NCBI GenBank assembly: GCA_905214715.1
Contig: CAJMMT010000010.1
Coordinates: 1 to 64,000 of the forward strand
From: an uncultured bacterium
GTDB taxonomy: Bacteria; Bacteroidota; Bacteroidia; Bacteroidales; Muribaculaceae
Direction of reading: 5' to 3'
DNA: 64,000 bases
A model generated the notes under the pieces. It was not told where the DNA came from. It did not search any database and was given only the letters and a program-made list of their open reading frames with translations. The translations under genes and the position numbers were made by a program. Below, in pieces: positions 36,484 through 45,304 of this stretch; within the stretch, counting starts at the first letter, position 1, and the number at the start of each line of letters is the position of its first letter.

Positions 36484-37897
36484 GCGCCCATGCCAAAACA
36501 AGCAGCGAAAGCCAACAGAACACATGCCATACCTCAAGATGCACTTCAATGACAGTGCCGGTGCCAATGTATTCGGAAGCGGAACGTAGCCAAGCCGGTG
36601 CTGAATCAAGTAACCGCGCCATCCAATCTACATGGAGTCCGTTGGCCGAAAGAAGTATAAATACAATGGCCACTCCAACATAGAAAGGAAGCAATGGTAC
36701 GGCTACAATATTCAACGGCAGAAATCCTAAAGGAATACTTCCGAAATAATATCCTATGAGCGACCACGACGCAACAGTCGCCACCATCGGCACAAGCAGC
36801 AGAGTGACGAACTTATAAAGTACCGGATGCATACGACGGTCTATCAGATTCAGAGGTTCGACGAAAGCAATCAATGCCACCACACAAAGAAAACTAAGCT
36901 GGAAACCGGCATTCATCACAGAGTCGGGCGAGAACAGCAGGATAATGAAAGCCGCAACGATGAGAGCATCAGTAGCATTACGATGTCGCTCGGTCAGGTA
37001 GGCCGCAGAAGCCGCCGTGAACATTATAGCAGCTCTCAACGTTGAGTCGGCCATCCCGGAGGCAATCACGAAAAACCATACCACAACAACGGAGAATGCC
37101 AAACGTAGTTTCCACCATCCCAAAAGCTTCAAAGGCCACAGCAATGCCATTACGAAGGCTGCCACTATAGCCACATGCATACCGCTCAGCGCCAGTATAT
37201 GTGCGAGACCAGAATCGGCCATGGCATTTCTGAAAGCGGCATCCACAGCATCACCCTCGCCGGCTATTAAGGCCAATAGCAATCCTCTTGTCTGAGGCGT
37301 AACTTCAGAACCATTTATAGCACCGACAAGAACATCATGAAGTCGGTCGGACCACACTCTACGCTCCAGAAAACTCAGAACTACATTTATCTCCCCGTCA
37401 CGTGCATAACCACCCTGAACCGATTTTGCCGGTACCGAAACTAAATCTCCAGGCGACACGCTTACAGCTCCGCAGAAGGACGTAATGCCCCACCCATACC
37501 ATTGTCCGCCGTCAGCTATCGTTCCTTTCAGCACATCGCCATATTCGCCCGTGTAAACCTTAGACACATCTATATGCAGCTTCTCTTCAGGCATAAGTGA
37601 TGAACGCCATTGGGCAAAATCCTGATTACGCATAGCCAGTGATTCATCGGCCCTGGGAGCCAATGATGCCGCTATTTCCCCCACTCCGGCAAACATCAGG
37701 GCGATACCAAACCAATTCCATTTGCCCGAGGCAATGACACCGGCCGGCGACTGACAGAGTTTTTTAAACAGGAACAACAACGCGACGCCTGCCAATACCG
37801 CCAAAGAGCCGCACCATAAAGGAATGTTGCCGTAACGCTCGACAAGTGTTCCGGCAACATAACATAACAGCGGTATCAGCAACCTGAGGGAAGACAT
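36434..37897 (-). CDS. ComEC/Rec2-type DNA uptake channel protein
   Basis: The 487-residue multi-span membrane protein has the competence-domain core with ALSGMHVAIVA and GFQLSFLCVVALI and about ten hydrophobic helices. ComEC carries single-stranded DNA across the inner membrane during transformation. The C-terminal metallo-beta-lactamase domain of longer homologues is absent; the protein ends in a short basic/acidic tail. Whether the cell is naturally competent is unknown. It lies 38 bp after the GH53 gene and its end overlaps aroE by 50 bp in convergent orientation. Confidence 0.85.
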   Translation of the reverse strand: MSSLRLLIPLLCYVAGTLVERYGNIPLWCGSLAVLAGVALLFLFKKLCQSPAGVIASGKWNWFGIALMFAGVGEIAASLAPRADESLAMRNQDFAQWRSSLMPEEKLHIDVSKVYTGEYGDVLKGTIADGGQWYGWGITSFCGAVSVSPGDLVSVPAKSVQGGYARDGEINVVLSFLERRVWSDRLHDVLVGAINGSEVTPQTRGLLLALIAGEGDAVDAAFRNAMADSGLAHILALSGMHVAIVAAFVMALLWPLKLLGWWKLRLAFSVVVVWFFVIASGMADSTLRAAIMFTAASAAYLTERHRNATDALIVAAFIILLFSPDSVMNAGFQLSFLCVVALIAFVEPLNLIDRRMHPVLYKFVTLLLVPMVATVASWSLIGYYFGSIPLGFLPLNIVAVPLLPFYVGVAIVFILLSANGLHVDWMARLLDSAPAWLRSASEYIGTGTVIEVHLEVWHVFCWLSLLVLAWALMTARRTRRLQPDDEA

Positions 37898-37935
37898 GGT
37901 GTCTTTAGTTTAAGAGTACCTTCATGTACTTCAGG

Positions 37936-39054
37936 TCATTTTTTAGATTTGTTGCAACAAGGGACGTTATACTTCTCTGCAGCCTCCGTAAAAGCATCCA
38001 TTATCACAGTAGGCTTATCATTGAGAAACGCACCGAGGGTATAGCCATCAAGATCTCCGGAATTACACTCGGGAGCCCAATACCACACACCTTTACATAT
38101 TCCATCGGTATTTTCGGCAGCTCCTTTGATAATCGCTTCTATCGTCTTCTTGCTTTTCTCTCCTTCGAGAGCCGGAGCACCGACTTCTACGATCATGACA
38201 TCGGTACCGAATTTCTCTTTTACATGCTTTATATTCTCTATGGTGCGGTTTATCGCCGTGGTTTCATCTGGAAGCTTCGACCACTCTACGGCATATTTGG
38301 GATAAAGACTCATTCCGACTATATCCCATACGGCCCCGTTGTCGCGCAATATTCCAAGATTCCAGTCATACAGATCGCGATCGAAACCGTTGTCGAGATG
38401 CACTATTATCTTGGCATCGGGAAGAACCTCTCTCACGGCAGCGGCCCCGGCTTTAAAAAGACCGGCATATTGCTCCGGATTGGTCTGTGCCCGGCCCATG
38501 TCCCAAAGCATTCCGTTTGTAGTTTCGTTGCCTACCTGCACCCATCTAACGTCGACACCGGCATCACGTATCGGCATGAGGGTATTACGGGTATGTTCGG
38601 CAACAGCCTTTTTCATACCTTCGTAATCAAGTTTTTTCCAGGCAGCCGGTATGTTCTGTTTACCGGGGTCAGCCCACCAGTCGCTGTAATGAAAATCTAT
38701 CATTACAGGCATTCCAAGATCACGGGCGCGTTTGGCCATGACCAACACGTCGTCTGGATTGCAGAAACCCTTATCGGGATTGACCCATACGCGGAGACGG
38801 ATAGCATTCATGCCCAGGTCTTTCATCAGTTTCGTGGTCTCGACCTGCTCTCCTTTGGAGTTCTTCGTGAAGCGGCCTCTCGCCTCGTCCATGGTTGTGG
38901 CTGATATATCGGCACCGAGCCAGAAGGGATCGTCAACACATAGGCTATTCCCATCTTTAACAGATTCCACGGAACAACAATGGTCATGCCTGTCAGCAAA
39001 CGCTGGGAAAGCCATCATAGCCGCAAATGCGGCAGAAATAATAATTTTATTCAT
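37936..39054 (-). CDS. exported endo-beta-1,4-galactanase (GH53)
   Basis: The 372-residue protein has a signal peptide (MNKIIISAAFAAMMAFPAFA) and a GH53 barrel. Family features include GADIS near the start, the acid/base glutamate in VQVGNET, the nucleophile in IVEVGAP, and DFHYSDWWADPGKQ. GH53 enzymes cut the beta-1,4-galactan of type I arabinogalactan, a pectin side chain. Cysteine pairs occur at both ends (HCCS, PCCNK), which is unusual. The ATG at 39054 starts directly at the signal peptide. No SusC/D pair is beside it. Confidence 0.9.
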   Translation of the reverse strand: MNKIIISAAFAAMMAFPAFADRHDHCCSVESVKDGNSLCVDDPFWLGADISATTMDEARGRFTKNSKGEQVETTKLMKDLGMNAIRLRVWVNPDKGFCNPDDVLVMAKRARDLGMPVMIDFHYSDWWADPGKQNIPAAWKKLDYEGMKKAVAEHTRNTLMPIRDAGVDVRWVQVGNETTNGMLWDMGRAQTNPEQYAGLFKAGAAAVREVLPDAKIIVHLDNGFDRDLYDWNLGILRDNGAVWDIVGMSLYPKYAVEWSKLPDETTAINRTIENIKHVKEKFGTDVMIVEVGAPALEGEKSKKTIEAIIKGAAENTDGICKGVWYWAPECNSGDLDGYTLGAFLNDKPTVIMDAFTEAAEKYNVPCCNKSKK

Positions 39055-39119
39055 GTTAAACACTTATGCTCCTCCAATATTGATATGATATATTCATCGG
39101 AGAACATGTCTCCAATTGT

Positions 39120-39127
39120 CAAAGATA
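39120..39127 (-). promoter_or_regulatory. promoter -7 element for the GH53 gene
   Basis: TATCTTTG on the minus strand fits TAnnTTTG, 66 bp before the ATG. Confidence 0.5.
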
Positions 39128-39238
39128 CAAAAAATATGACTTGCCGCAAGAAACTTACTTCTCCTTTTATATCCACTTTCCCGGTTTCAGCACTGTTTTT
39201 TAACTAAGTTTTTAAATAAGAAGCTTCCAAACAATCTT

Positions 39239-39435
39239 AGAGAATGTTTGAATTTAACACGAATTTATAATTGAGAGATTACTTGAAAAATTTTTCCATC
39301 CCCCCGAAGGTCTTTTTTGGCTGTTTCCGCCAAGATTTCGTCGGTTACGGTGCCCGCACCGCGCCCTCCTCAACTTGCGGAAACATCTCAAAAAATCCTC
39401 TTCGTGTGAATGGAAGTTAAATTCAAACATTCTCT
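39239..39435. mobile_element. MITE-like element, copy 2 (197 bp)
   Basis: The ends are AGAGAATGTTTGAATTTAAC and its exact 20-bp inverted complement. The interior from the C-run (39300) to the right end matches copy 1 at 16963-17157 almost base for base, and the left 40 bp also match; a 25-bp stretch near the left differs. A 58-codon minus-strand frame (39430-39254) starts in the terminus. It lies between the GH53 and nfo promoters and disrupts no gene. No other feature was seen in the rest of 39064-39613 apart from promoters. Confidence 0.75.
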
Positions 39436-39467
39436 TAAAAAAGGACTGGCTTACCGATTTTTATTTA

Positions 39468-39475
39468 TAACTTTG
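39468..39475 (+). promoter_or_regulatory. promoter -7 element upstream of nfo
   Basis: TAACTTTG fits TAnnTTTG. It is 139 bp before the nfo ATG and 33 bp after the MITE copy. Confidence 0.45.
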
Positions 39476-39613
39476 TTGTTTGGAAGATTGCATATACCTG
39501 TTGTCATATCTATCATATCTATCGGAATCTGCCGGAGCTATTATTAAACCAATAAGGCGATACAGGTAATATCAGTTTATGAAGGGAGGAACAGACTTTA
39601 AAATTATTTGACC

Positions 39614-40459
39614 ATGAAATATATAGGGGCACATGTAAGCGTGGCCGGCGGAGTTTCGAAAGCACCGCTCAACGCCGCCGATATAGGAGCGAAGGCATTC
39701 GCTCTTTTTACCGGGTTCAATACGCGCTGGACCTCCAAGCCTATAAGCGATGTGGAAGCGGAACTGTTTAAAGAGAACTGTGAAGCCAATGGCTATACTC
39801 CGGATGTGATTCTGCCTCACGATAATTTCCTTATAAACCTGGGTTCGCCCGATGCTAAGAAACTTGAGATGAGTCGCAAGTCGTTTCTTGACGAAATGAA
39901 GCGTTGCGAGCAGCTCGGTCTGAAATTTTTAAATTTTCATCCGGGTTCGCATCTTGGCGAGATGCCTGAGGAGGATTGCCTTGACCGTATAGCCGAGTCT
40001 ATAAATATAACCCTCGACAAGACATCGGGGGTAATGGCGGTGATAGAGACAACTGCCGGTCAAGGAACCAATCTCGGACACCGGTTCGAACACGTGGCTC
40101 ATATCATAAACAAGATAGAAGACAAGGATAGGGCCGGAGTATGTCTGGATACATGTCATTCCTACTCTGCAGGATACGATCTGGCCACACCAGATGGATA
40201 TGCCGACACCTGGTGCCAGTTCGACCACATCATAGGCGGTCGGTATCTTAAGGCCATTCATCTTAACGATGACATGCGCGCGTTAGGTTCCCGCATAGAC
40301 CGCCATGCATCGTTAGGCAAAGGAACCCTCGGCGAAGAATTCTTCAGACGCTTCATGAATGATCCCCGGTTCGATTCAATGCCAATTATCCTCGAGACTC
40401 CCGAACCTGAGATATGGGAGAACGAGATAGCATGGTTATATTCGCTTGCTGAAAAATGA
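39614..40459 (+). CDS. nfo: endonuclease IV (AP endonuclease)
   Basis: The 281-residue enzyme cuts the backbone at abasic sites in base-excision repair using three zinc ions. The family motifs IGAHVSVAGG, LNFHPGSHLG, IETTAGQGTNLG, CLDTCHSYSAGYD and KAIHLNDD carry the His/Glu/Asp ligands. Length is standard. The ATG at 39614 is chosen; an upstream TTG at 39608 would add only two residues. Confidence 0.95.
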   Translation: MKYIGAHVSVAGGVSKAPLNAADIGAKAFALFTGFNTRWTSKPISDVEAELFKENCEANGYTPDVILPHDNFLINLGSPDAKKLEMSRKSFLDEMKRCEQLGLKFLNFHPGSHLGEMPEEDCLDRIAESINITLDKTSGVMAVIETTAGQGTNLGHRFEHVAHIINKIEDKDRAGVCLDTCHSYSAGYDLATPDGYADTWCQFDHIIGGRYLKAIHLNDDMRALGSRIDRHASLGKGTLGEEFFRRFMNDPRFDSMPIILETPEPEIWENEIAWLYSLAEK

Positions 40460-40538
40460 AATAGTGTGGAACAGTCACATATGGCGGCATAAATCTAATT
40501 TGACAAAAGAATAATTAAAACAACTAAATACATTCTAC

Positions 40539-42173
40539 ATGAGAAACAAACCTGATTTGAGTTTCTGGAAACTATGGAACCTGAGTTTCGGTTTCTTCGG
40601 TGTCCAGATCGCGTATGCGCTACAGAGCGCGAACGTATCGCGAATCTTCACCACCATCGGTGCTGATCCCCATGACTTAAGCTATTTCTGGATTCTTCCT
40701 CCTTTGATGGGTCTCATCGTACAGCCCATTGTAGGTTCCGCATCCGACAAGACATGGAACCGCTTCGGCCGTCGTCTGCCCTACCTCATAGCCGGCGCGC
40801 TTATAGCCATTCTGGTCATGTGCCTGTTGCCCAATGCAGGTTCTTTGGGTCTTACCATATCATCCGCTATTTTCGTAGGTCTTATAGCGCTTATGTTGCT
40901 TGACACATCGATCAACATGGCCATGCAGCCGTTCAAGATGCTTGTGGGCGACATGGTAAACGAGAAGCAGAAAGGGCTCGCCTACTCCATTCAGAGTTTC
41001 CTATGCAATGCCGGCTCGATAGTAGGTTACATATTTCCTATATTGTTCACCTGGATAGGTCTTAGCAACGTAGCTCCTTCCGGCGAGGTTCCTCCCACTG
41101 TTATCTGGTCTTTCTACATAGGTGCCGCAATTCTGTTGCTGTGTGTGGTATACTCATTGGTGAAAATCAAGGAGTGGCCACCGCATCTTTATAATGAATA
41201 CAACGGAATCTCCGAATCTAAAGAAGAGAAACCCAAGCAAAATCTATTTAAGCTTCTCGTACACGCTCCCAAGACATTCTGGACTGTCGGTCTTGTACAA
41301 TTCTTCTGTTGGTTCGCGTTCCTGTTCATGTGGACCTACACACCCGGCACCATAGCCAGCAATGCTTTCAATACCCCCTCTGTAACTACAGTAAAGGGTA
41401 TTGAATATACCGATGCCAACGGCAAAGACCGGAAGATAGAAGCCAAATACATTCTTACAACCGACAATCAGGTGGTTGTCGAGAATGGTAAGGAATTAAT
41501 GGATCTCAGCACATTGCCGCAAAACGTAACCCTTAAGAGCGTAGGAATAATGAACACAGACCCGAAAACAGGAAAACTTTTCCTTGACGAGGTCGAGGAG
41601 TTCCAGATTCCTGCTCCAGCCAATGCCACTGTAATCAAACAGAAAGAATTGGACGCCACCTCGGAAGAATACAACAAAGCAGGAAACTGGGTAGGCGTTC
41701 TGTTTGCCGTGCAGGCCATCGGTTCTGTTATATGGGCTGCCGTGCTACCCAGATTCAGCTCGCGCAAATTCTCTTACGCCCTCAGCCTCATTCTTGGCGC
41801 CGCCGGATTCATAATGGCGGCTTTCCTGACTGATCCCTACATGCTGTTCGTGGCATTCGTCCTGATCGGGTGCGCATGGGCCGCGATGCTTGCATGGCCT
41901 TTCACCATCCTTACCAACTCGCTTAAAGGCGGCAACATCGGCGCATACCTCGGTCTGTTCAACTGCTCCATATGTATACCTCAGATTATCGCGGCTCTTG
42001 CCGGACGCGGCATACTCGGAGCCATAAGCACACCCGATACCGTAGCTCCGCAATACATGATGATGTTCATAGCCGGCATATCGATAGCCATAGGCGCCAT
42101 CTGCGTTGTCTTCATCAAGGAAGGCCACAATGAGCCCGCACCGCATGAGACTCCCGCCATAAGCGAAATATAA
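40539..42173 (+). CDS. MFS sugar transporter (SLC45/GPH-like) with a large periplasmic insertion
   Basis: The 544-residue protein has 12 hydrophobic helices and the MFS loop motif SDKTWNRFGRR. The N-terminal run FWKLWNLSFGFFGVQIAYALQ is typical of the SLC45-like maltose/sucrose carriers of Bacteroidetes. Between TM7 (about 250-267) and TM8 (about 383-400) there is a hydrophilic insertion of about 100 residues (277-378; segments GIEYTDANGKDRKIEAKYILT and DPKTGKLFLDEVEEF) with no counterpart in ordinary MFS proteins. A disaccharide or maltodextrin substrate is likely by family. A strong bidirectional hairpin follows. Confidence 0.83.
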   Translation: MRNKPDLSFWKLWNLSFGFFGVQIAYALQSANVSRIFTTIGADPHDLSYFWILPPLMGLIVQPIVGSASDKTWNRFGRRLPYLIAGALIAILVMCLLPNAGSLGLTISSAIFVGLIALMLLDTSINMAMQPFKMLVGDMVNEKQKGLAYSIQSFLCNAGSIVGYIFPILFTWIGLSNVAPSGEVPPTVIWSFYIGAAILLLCVVYSLVKIKEWPPHLYNEYNGISESKEEKPKQNLFKLLVHAPKTFWTVGLVQFFCWFAFLFMWTYTPGTIASNAFNTPSVTTVKGIEYTDANGKDRKIEAKYILTTDNQVVVENGKELMDLSTLPQNVTLKSVGIMNTDPKTGKLFLDEVEEFQIPAPANATVIKQKELDATSEEYNKAGNWVGVLFAVQAIGSVIWAAVLPRFSSRKFSYALSLILGAAGFIMAAFLTDPYMLFVAFVLIGCAWAAMLAWPFTILTNSLKGGNIGAYLGLFNCSICIPQIIAALAGRGILGAISTPDTVAPQYMMMFIAGISIAIGAICVVFIKEGHNEPAPHETPAISEI

Positions 42174-42186
42174 ACGACACCTGTAA

Positions 42187-42251
42187 AACCGTATAAACTA
42201 AAGAGGCTGCCTAACTTCGGTTGTTAGACAGCCTCTTTAGTTTATACGGTT
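42187..42251. terminator. bidirectional terminator between MFS and pth genes
   Basis: A perfect inverted repeat of more than 20 bp (42187-42209 with 42229-42251) contains AAACTAAAGAGGCTG and its complement around a loop that can itself pair (TAAC..GTTA). It sits between convergent genes and has T-rich arms on both strands. Confidence 0.8.
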
Positions 42252-42275
42252 ACCGGGAATGAGGGTCGTTATACA

Positions 42276-42839
42276 TCAGCCGTTGAAGTGGTTCATGGCG
42301 AAAGCCGGACCCGAAAGACAGAATGCCTTCACGCAATCAGACGCTTTCTTCAACTTCTCGGGCAATAGTTTTCGTTCCTCTTCCGGAAAACGGCCCAATA
42401 CGAAATCAATCTGGCCACCACGCGAAAACTCGTTGCCTATACCGAATTTCAACCGTGAATAATTCTGGTTTCCCAATTCCTGCGCTATGTTCTTCAACCC
42501 ATTGTGTCCTGCATCCGAACCACGTTGCCTGAGCCGGAGAGTTCCAAACGGCAATGCGAGATCATCGACGACCACAAGAAGGTTTTCAAGAGGCAGTTTC
42601 TCATGGTTCATCCACCATCTTACGGCCACACCGCTAAGGTTCATATAGGTGGATGGTTTAAGCACCATCAATTCACAGTTTTTCACTTTGCATAGGGCCA
42701 TTTCGCCATAACGGCACGACTCAAACCGCGCCCCACAGGAGGCGGCCAGTTCATCGGCTACCATGAAGCCAGCGTTATGACGCGTACCTTCATACTCGGC
42801 ACCAATATTGCCGAGACCAACAATAAGAAATTTCTTCAT
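42276..42839 (-). CDS. pth: peptidyl-tRNA hydrolase
   Basis: Pth frees tRNA from peptidyl-tRNA that falls off the ribosome. The 187-residue protein begins KKFLIVGLGNIGAEY, has the catalytic histidine in TRHNAGF, and the tRNA/peptide groove motifs KPSTYMNLSG and GSDAGHNGLKN. The ATG at 42839 matches the family start; an in-frame start at 42932 would add 31 residues without family support. It follows rplY, a common pairing, but a terminator lies between. Confidence 0.93.
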   Translation of the reverse strand: MKKFLIVGLGNIGAEYEGTRHNAGFMVADELAASCGARFESCRYGEMALCKVKNCELMVLKPSTYMNLSGVAVRWWMNHEKLPLENLLVVVDDLALPFGTLRLRQRGSDAGHNGLKNIAQELGNQNYSRLKFGIGNEFSRGGQIDFVLGRFPEEERKLLPEKLKKASDCVKAFCLSGPAFAMNHFNG

Positions 42840-42943
42840 ATCGCTATCCGGGCCGTCGGTCCTGGCAGATGAGGGATCAGTATAACTTACAGAATGCACC
42901 ACGCGCAACAGCCAATCGAATAATTTAACCATAGGGAGAGTGA

Positions 42944-42978
42944 AATAAAACCGGGGAAAGCGTAAGGCTTTCCCCGGT
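42944..42978 (-). terminator. terminator after rplY
   Basis: On the minus strand a 12-bp perfect stem (ACCGGGGAAAGC with its complement, 5-nt loop) is followed by TTTTATTT. Confidence 0.8.
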
Positions 42979-43004
42979 ATGCTTGTAAGAACTTGCCGTA
43001 CAGA

Positions 43005-43661
43005 TTACTTCTCGGCCTTTGCAGCGGCACCACGTGCGGCACGGGTGAGCTGAACGGCGCATACAACAGCGTTCTTCGCGTTCATCAACTCAAGGCCTTC
43101 GAAGTGAAGGTCGCCTACAGCCAAGGTCTTGCCGAGACCAAGGTTGTCTACGTTGATCACCAAACGTTCAGGTATGGCGTTGTAGAGAGCTTTCACTTTC
43201 AGTTTACGCATAGAAAGAGTGAGCTTACCACCGGCCTTAACACCTTCGGCGTGACCTTCGATCTGAACGGGAACCTCCATTACGATGGGTTTGTCAGGGA
43301 ATACTTCCAGGAAATCAAGATGGAGGATAGTATCTTTAACGGGCTGGAAATCGATATCCTTAAGCACAGCCTTGCGGATCTCGCCGTTTACTTCAAGGTT
43401 AATCTCATAGATGTCGGGGGTATAGATGAGCTTGCGCACACCTTCCTGAGTAACCACGAGATCGGTGGTAATCATACCTTTGTGGCCTTTCTTGTCGATT
43501 TCGACGATCTTCTCACCGGGCTTGAGAGATCCGGTATAGGGAAGTTCTACAACTTTGCCGCCGTTGAGCACTGCGGGAATCTTACCTTCGTTGCGGATAG
43601 CCTTTACAGCCTTCTTGCCGAGTTCGACACGCGGTTCGGCTTTAAGTTCAAAAGTCTTCAT
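43005..43661 (-). CDS. rplY: 50S ribosomal protein L25/general stress protein Ctc
   Basis: The 218-residue protein binds 5S rRNA in the large subunit. It has the L25 domain (about 1-95, FELKAEPRVELGKKAVKAIRNEGKIPAVLNGG) plus the C-terminal TL5/CTC beta domain (about 100-190) and an Ala/Lys tail (ARGAAAKAEK). It is the long CTC form. A TAACTTTG promoter lies 130 bp upstream at 43791-43798. Confidence 0.95.
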   Translation of the reverse strand: MKTFELKAEPRVELGKKAVKAIRNEGKIPAVLNGGKVVELPYTGSLKPGEKIVEIDKKGHKGMITTDLVVTQEGVRKLIYTPDIYEINLEVNGEIRKAVLKDIDFQPVKDTILHLDFLEVFPDKPIVMEVPVQIEGHAEGVKAGGKLTLSMRKLKVKALYNAIPERLVINVDNLGLGKTLAVGDLHFEGLELMNAKNAVVCAVQLTRAARGAAAKAEK

Positions 43662-43790
43662 TGTGTTTGTGTTACTTGAAATAAAAGATTTATTTTCCCA
43701 TCACACGTGAGTCCGTCGGAGCAGGAATGTCATCCATCCCGACGCTCTTATATGGCAGGCGGTCTGCACTGATATTCGTGCAAACCGCCG

Positions 43791-43798
43791 CAAAGTTA
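43791..43798 (-). promoter_or_regulatory. promoter -7 element for rplY
   Basis: TAACTTTG on the minus strand fits TAnnTTTG; the leader would be about 125 nt. Confidence 0.5.
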
Positions 43799-43874
43799 CT
43801 AAAAATAGCCGTATATACAAAATCATCCGACTGATTCCTGTAAGGATTAACGGATTGATCAGTATTTATCGGGG

Positions 43875-44300
43875 TTAATCATCCTCTTCGTCATCTTCCC
43901 AGTCAAGGAAGAAATTGTCGGCGGCTTCCTCACGGAAACGGGCCATCTCGCGTCCCTCTCGTTTTGTCGGGCGTCCAAGTCCTTTCTGACGGTCTATGAA
44001 ACCTGATATACGGGCCATCTCCAGCATGTCATACTGGCTTTGGGGCGTAAGGTTTTCAAGATAACCTTCAACGAGACGGGCACCGAGTCTGTTTTGCGTA
44101 ACCTGCTTTACACGGAATGTGTAAGTAACCGGTGGCTTTCTGACATCGATGATATCACCTTCCTTAACAGTACGCGACGGTTTCACCGGCACTCCTCCCA
44201 TCATAACCCTGCCCTTCTTGCATGCATCCGTGGCTATGGTGCGCGTCTTGAAAACGCGCATTGCCCACAGCCATTTATCTACTCTTACCTCTGCCGGCAT
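43875..44300 (-). CDS. S4-domain RNA-binding protein (Hsp15-like)
   Basis: The 141-residue protein has an S4 RNA-binding fold at residues 5-70 (VRVDKWLWAMRVFKTRTIATDACKKGRV), then a basic segment and a strongly acidic tail (DWEDDEEDD). The pattern matches Hsp15/YrfH, which binds stalled 50S subunits carrying nascent chains and helps recycle them. Its start lies 1 bp from the stop of the META-domain lipoprotein gene, so the two are in one operon. Confidence 0.87.
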   Translation of the reverse strand: MPAEVRVDKWLWAMRVFKTRTIATDACKKGRVMMGGVPVKPSRTVKEGDIIDVRKPPVTYTFRVKQVTQNRLGARLVEGYLENLTPQSQYDMLEMARISGFIDRQKGLGRPTKREGREMARFREEAADNFFLDWEDDEEDD

Positions 44301-44301
44301 C

Positions 44302-45213
44302 TTAGTTTTCCATAAGTTTCGGGTCTATCCTGACCATCTTGACTACCGGCTGCCTGTTGCTACCGAGCAGTTCTACGGTATCTGCGCTCAGAGCCCTGGC
44401 TGAAGTAGCCTCCTCGAGGGCTACTACGAGTCTCGTTTCGGATTCTATGTCCGGACACATCATACGCGTGGTAGCGATAGCTGAAAAGGATATTGAATTC
44501 GGGGTATCGAGGTCTGTCTCGACTTTTCCATTCATTATATTGCATCCTGTGTTTCCGTGCAGTTTGCCTTCGTCCACATCTATAACGATATTCATACCCT
44601 GCACATCAATCGGATCACCCTCGATAGCCACGATATGCCATGCTCCCGTAAGATACTCGAAGTTGCAATGCACCAAGCTCATCACCTGCTGTCCTGCCTC
44701 ATCAAGAAGTGTCAGTCTGTAGTCATGCCCATCGAGAGCCCAGGAGTAACGACGTGTGGCGTCGAGAGCCTGATGTATCTGAGTATCGGTTATTCCTTCG
44801 GTGCCGCATGCCATCATTGTAGAGATAATCTGACTGAAACGCATGGTGCTGTCAGCAGGATTGCAGGTGTACGATGCATTTATCACATTGCAACCGTCAT
44901 TACCATACATTCTTTTCTCCGTGGACTCAAAACGTAGATAAGGAGTTTTCTCGCCAACCGCTTTCTGCCCGAGCACTTCCTCGATAGTCCAGTCTCCCTT
45001 TATCATACCCTTTGCGAGTTCAGCCGAGGTATAGACCTTCTGGGCCTTGGATTTATGCAACGTCTCGCGATCGTTCGGAAGCACCACTTCTTTTTCCATG
45101 GAACCTCCGCCATCGCTTTTAAACAATGAGCATCCCGACGCGGCCACGGCCATAGATACCGCCGTAGCCATCAATGCGAATGTTTTTAATCTGCTATTCG
45201 TTTTTCTATTCAT
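44302..45213 (-). CDS. lipoprotein with two META (HslJ-like) domains
   Basis: The 303-residue protein has a lipoprotein signal with lipobox VAASGC. Two META/HslJ-type domains follow: about 70-185 (YGNDGCNVINASY, FSQIISTMMACG) and about 195-300 (HGNTGCNIMNGKV, FSAIATTRMMC). Each carries the GNxGCN and TxMxC pattern of the family, found in heat-shock or envelope-stress proteins of unknown mechanism. The ATG at 45213 is preferred over one at 45237 because it starts directly before the signal. It is upstream of the Hsp15-like gene. Confidence 0.82.
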   Translation of the reverse strand: MNRKTNSRLKTFALMATAVSMAVAASGCSLFKSDGGGSMEKEVVLPNDRETLHKSKAQKVYTSAELAKGMIKGDWTIEEVLGQKAVGEKTPYLRFESTEKRMYGNDGCNVINASYTCNPADSTMRFSQIISTMMACGTEGITDTQIHQALDATRRYSWALDGHDYRLTLLDEAGQQVMSLVHCNFEYLTGAWHIVAIEGDPIDVQGMNIVIDVDEGKLHGNTGCNIMNGKVETDLDTPNSISFSAIATTRMMCPDIESETRLVVALEEATSARALSADTVELLGSNRQPVVKMVRIDPKLMEN

Positions 45214-45304
45214 TTTCCAAGTATCTTTATGTTCCAAATATCTCTATGCTCCCGTTCCCTACAATATAGATTGGAAAAGGGGCAAGTTGTTTAAAACTCA
45301 TAAA

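Noticed and set aside
37924..38904. Plus-strand frame of 326 codons opposite the GH53 gene
   Set aside because: Antisense shadow of a clear enzyme gene with signal peptide and catalytic residues.
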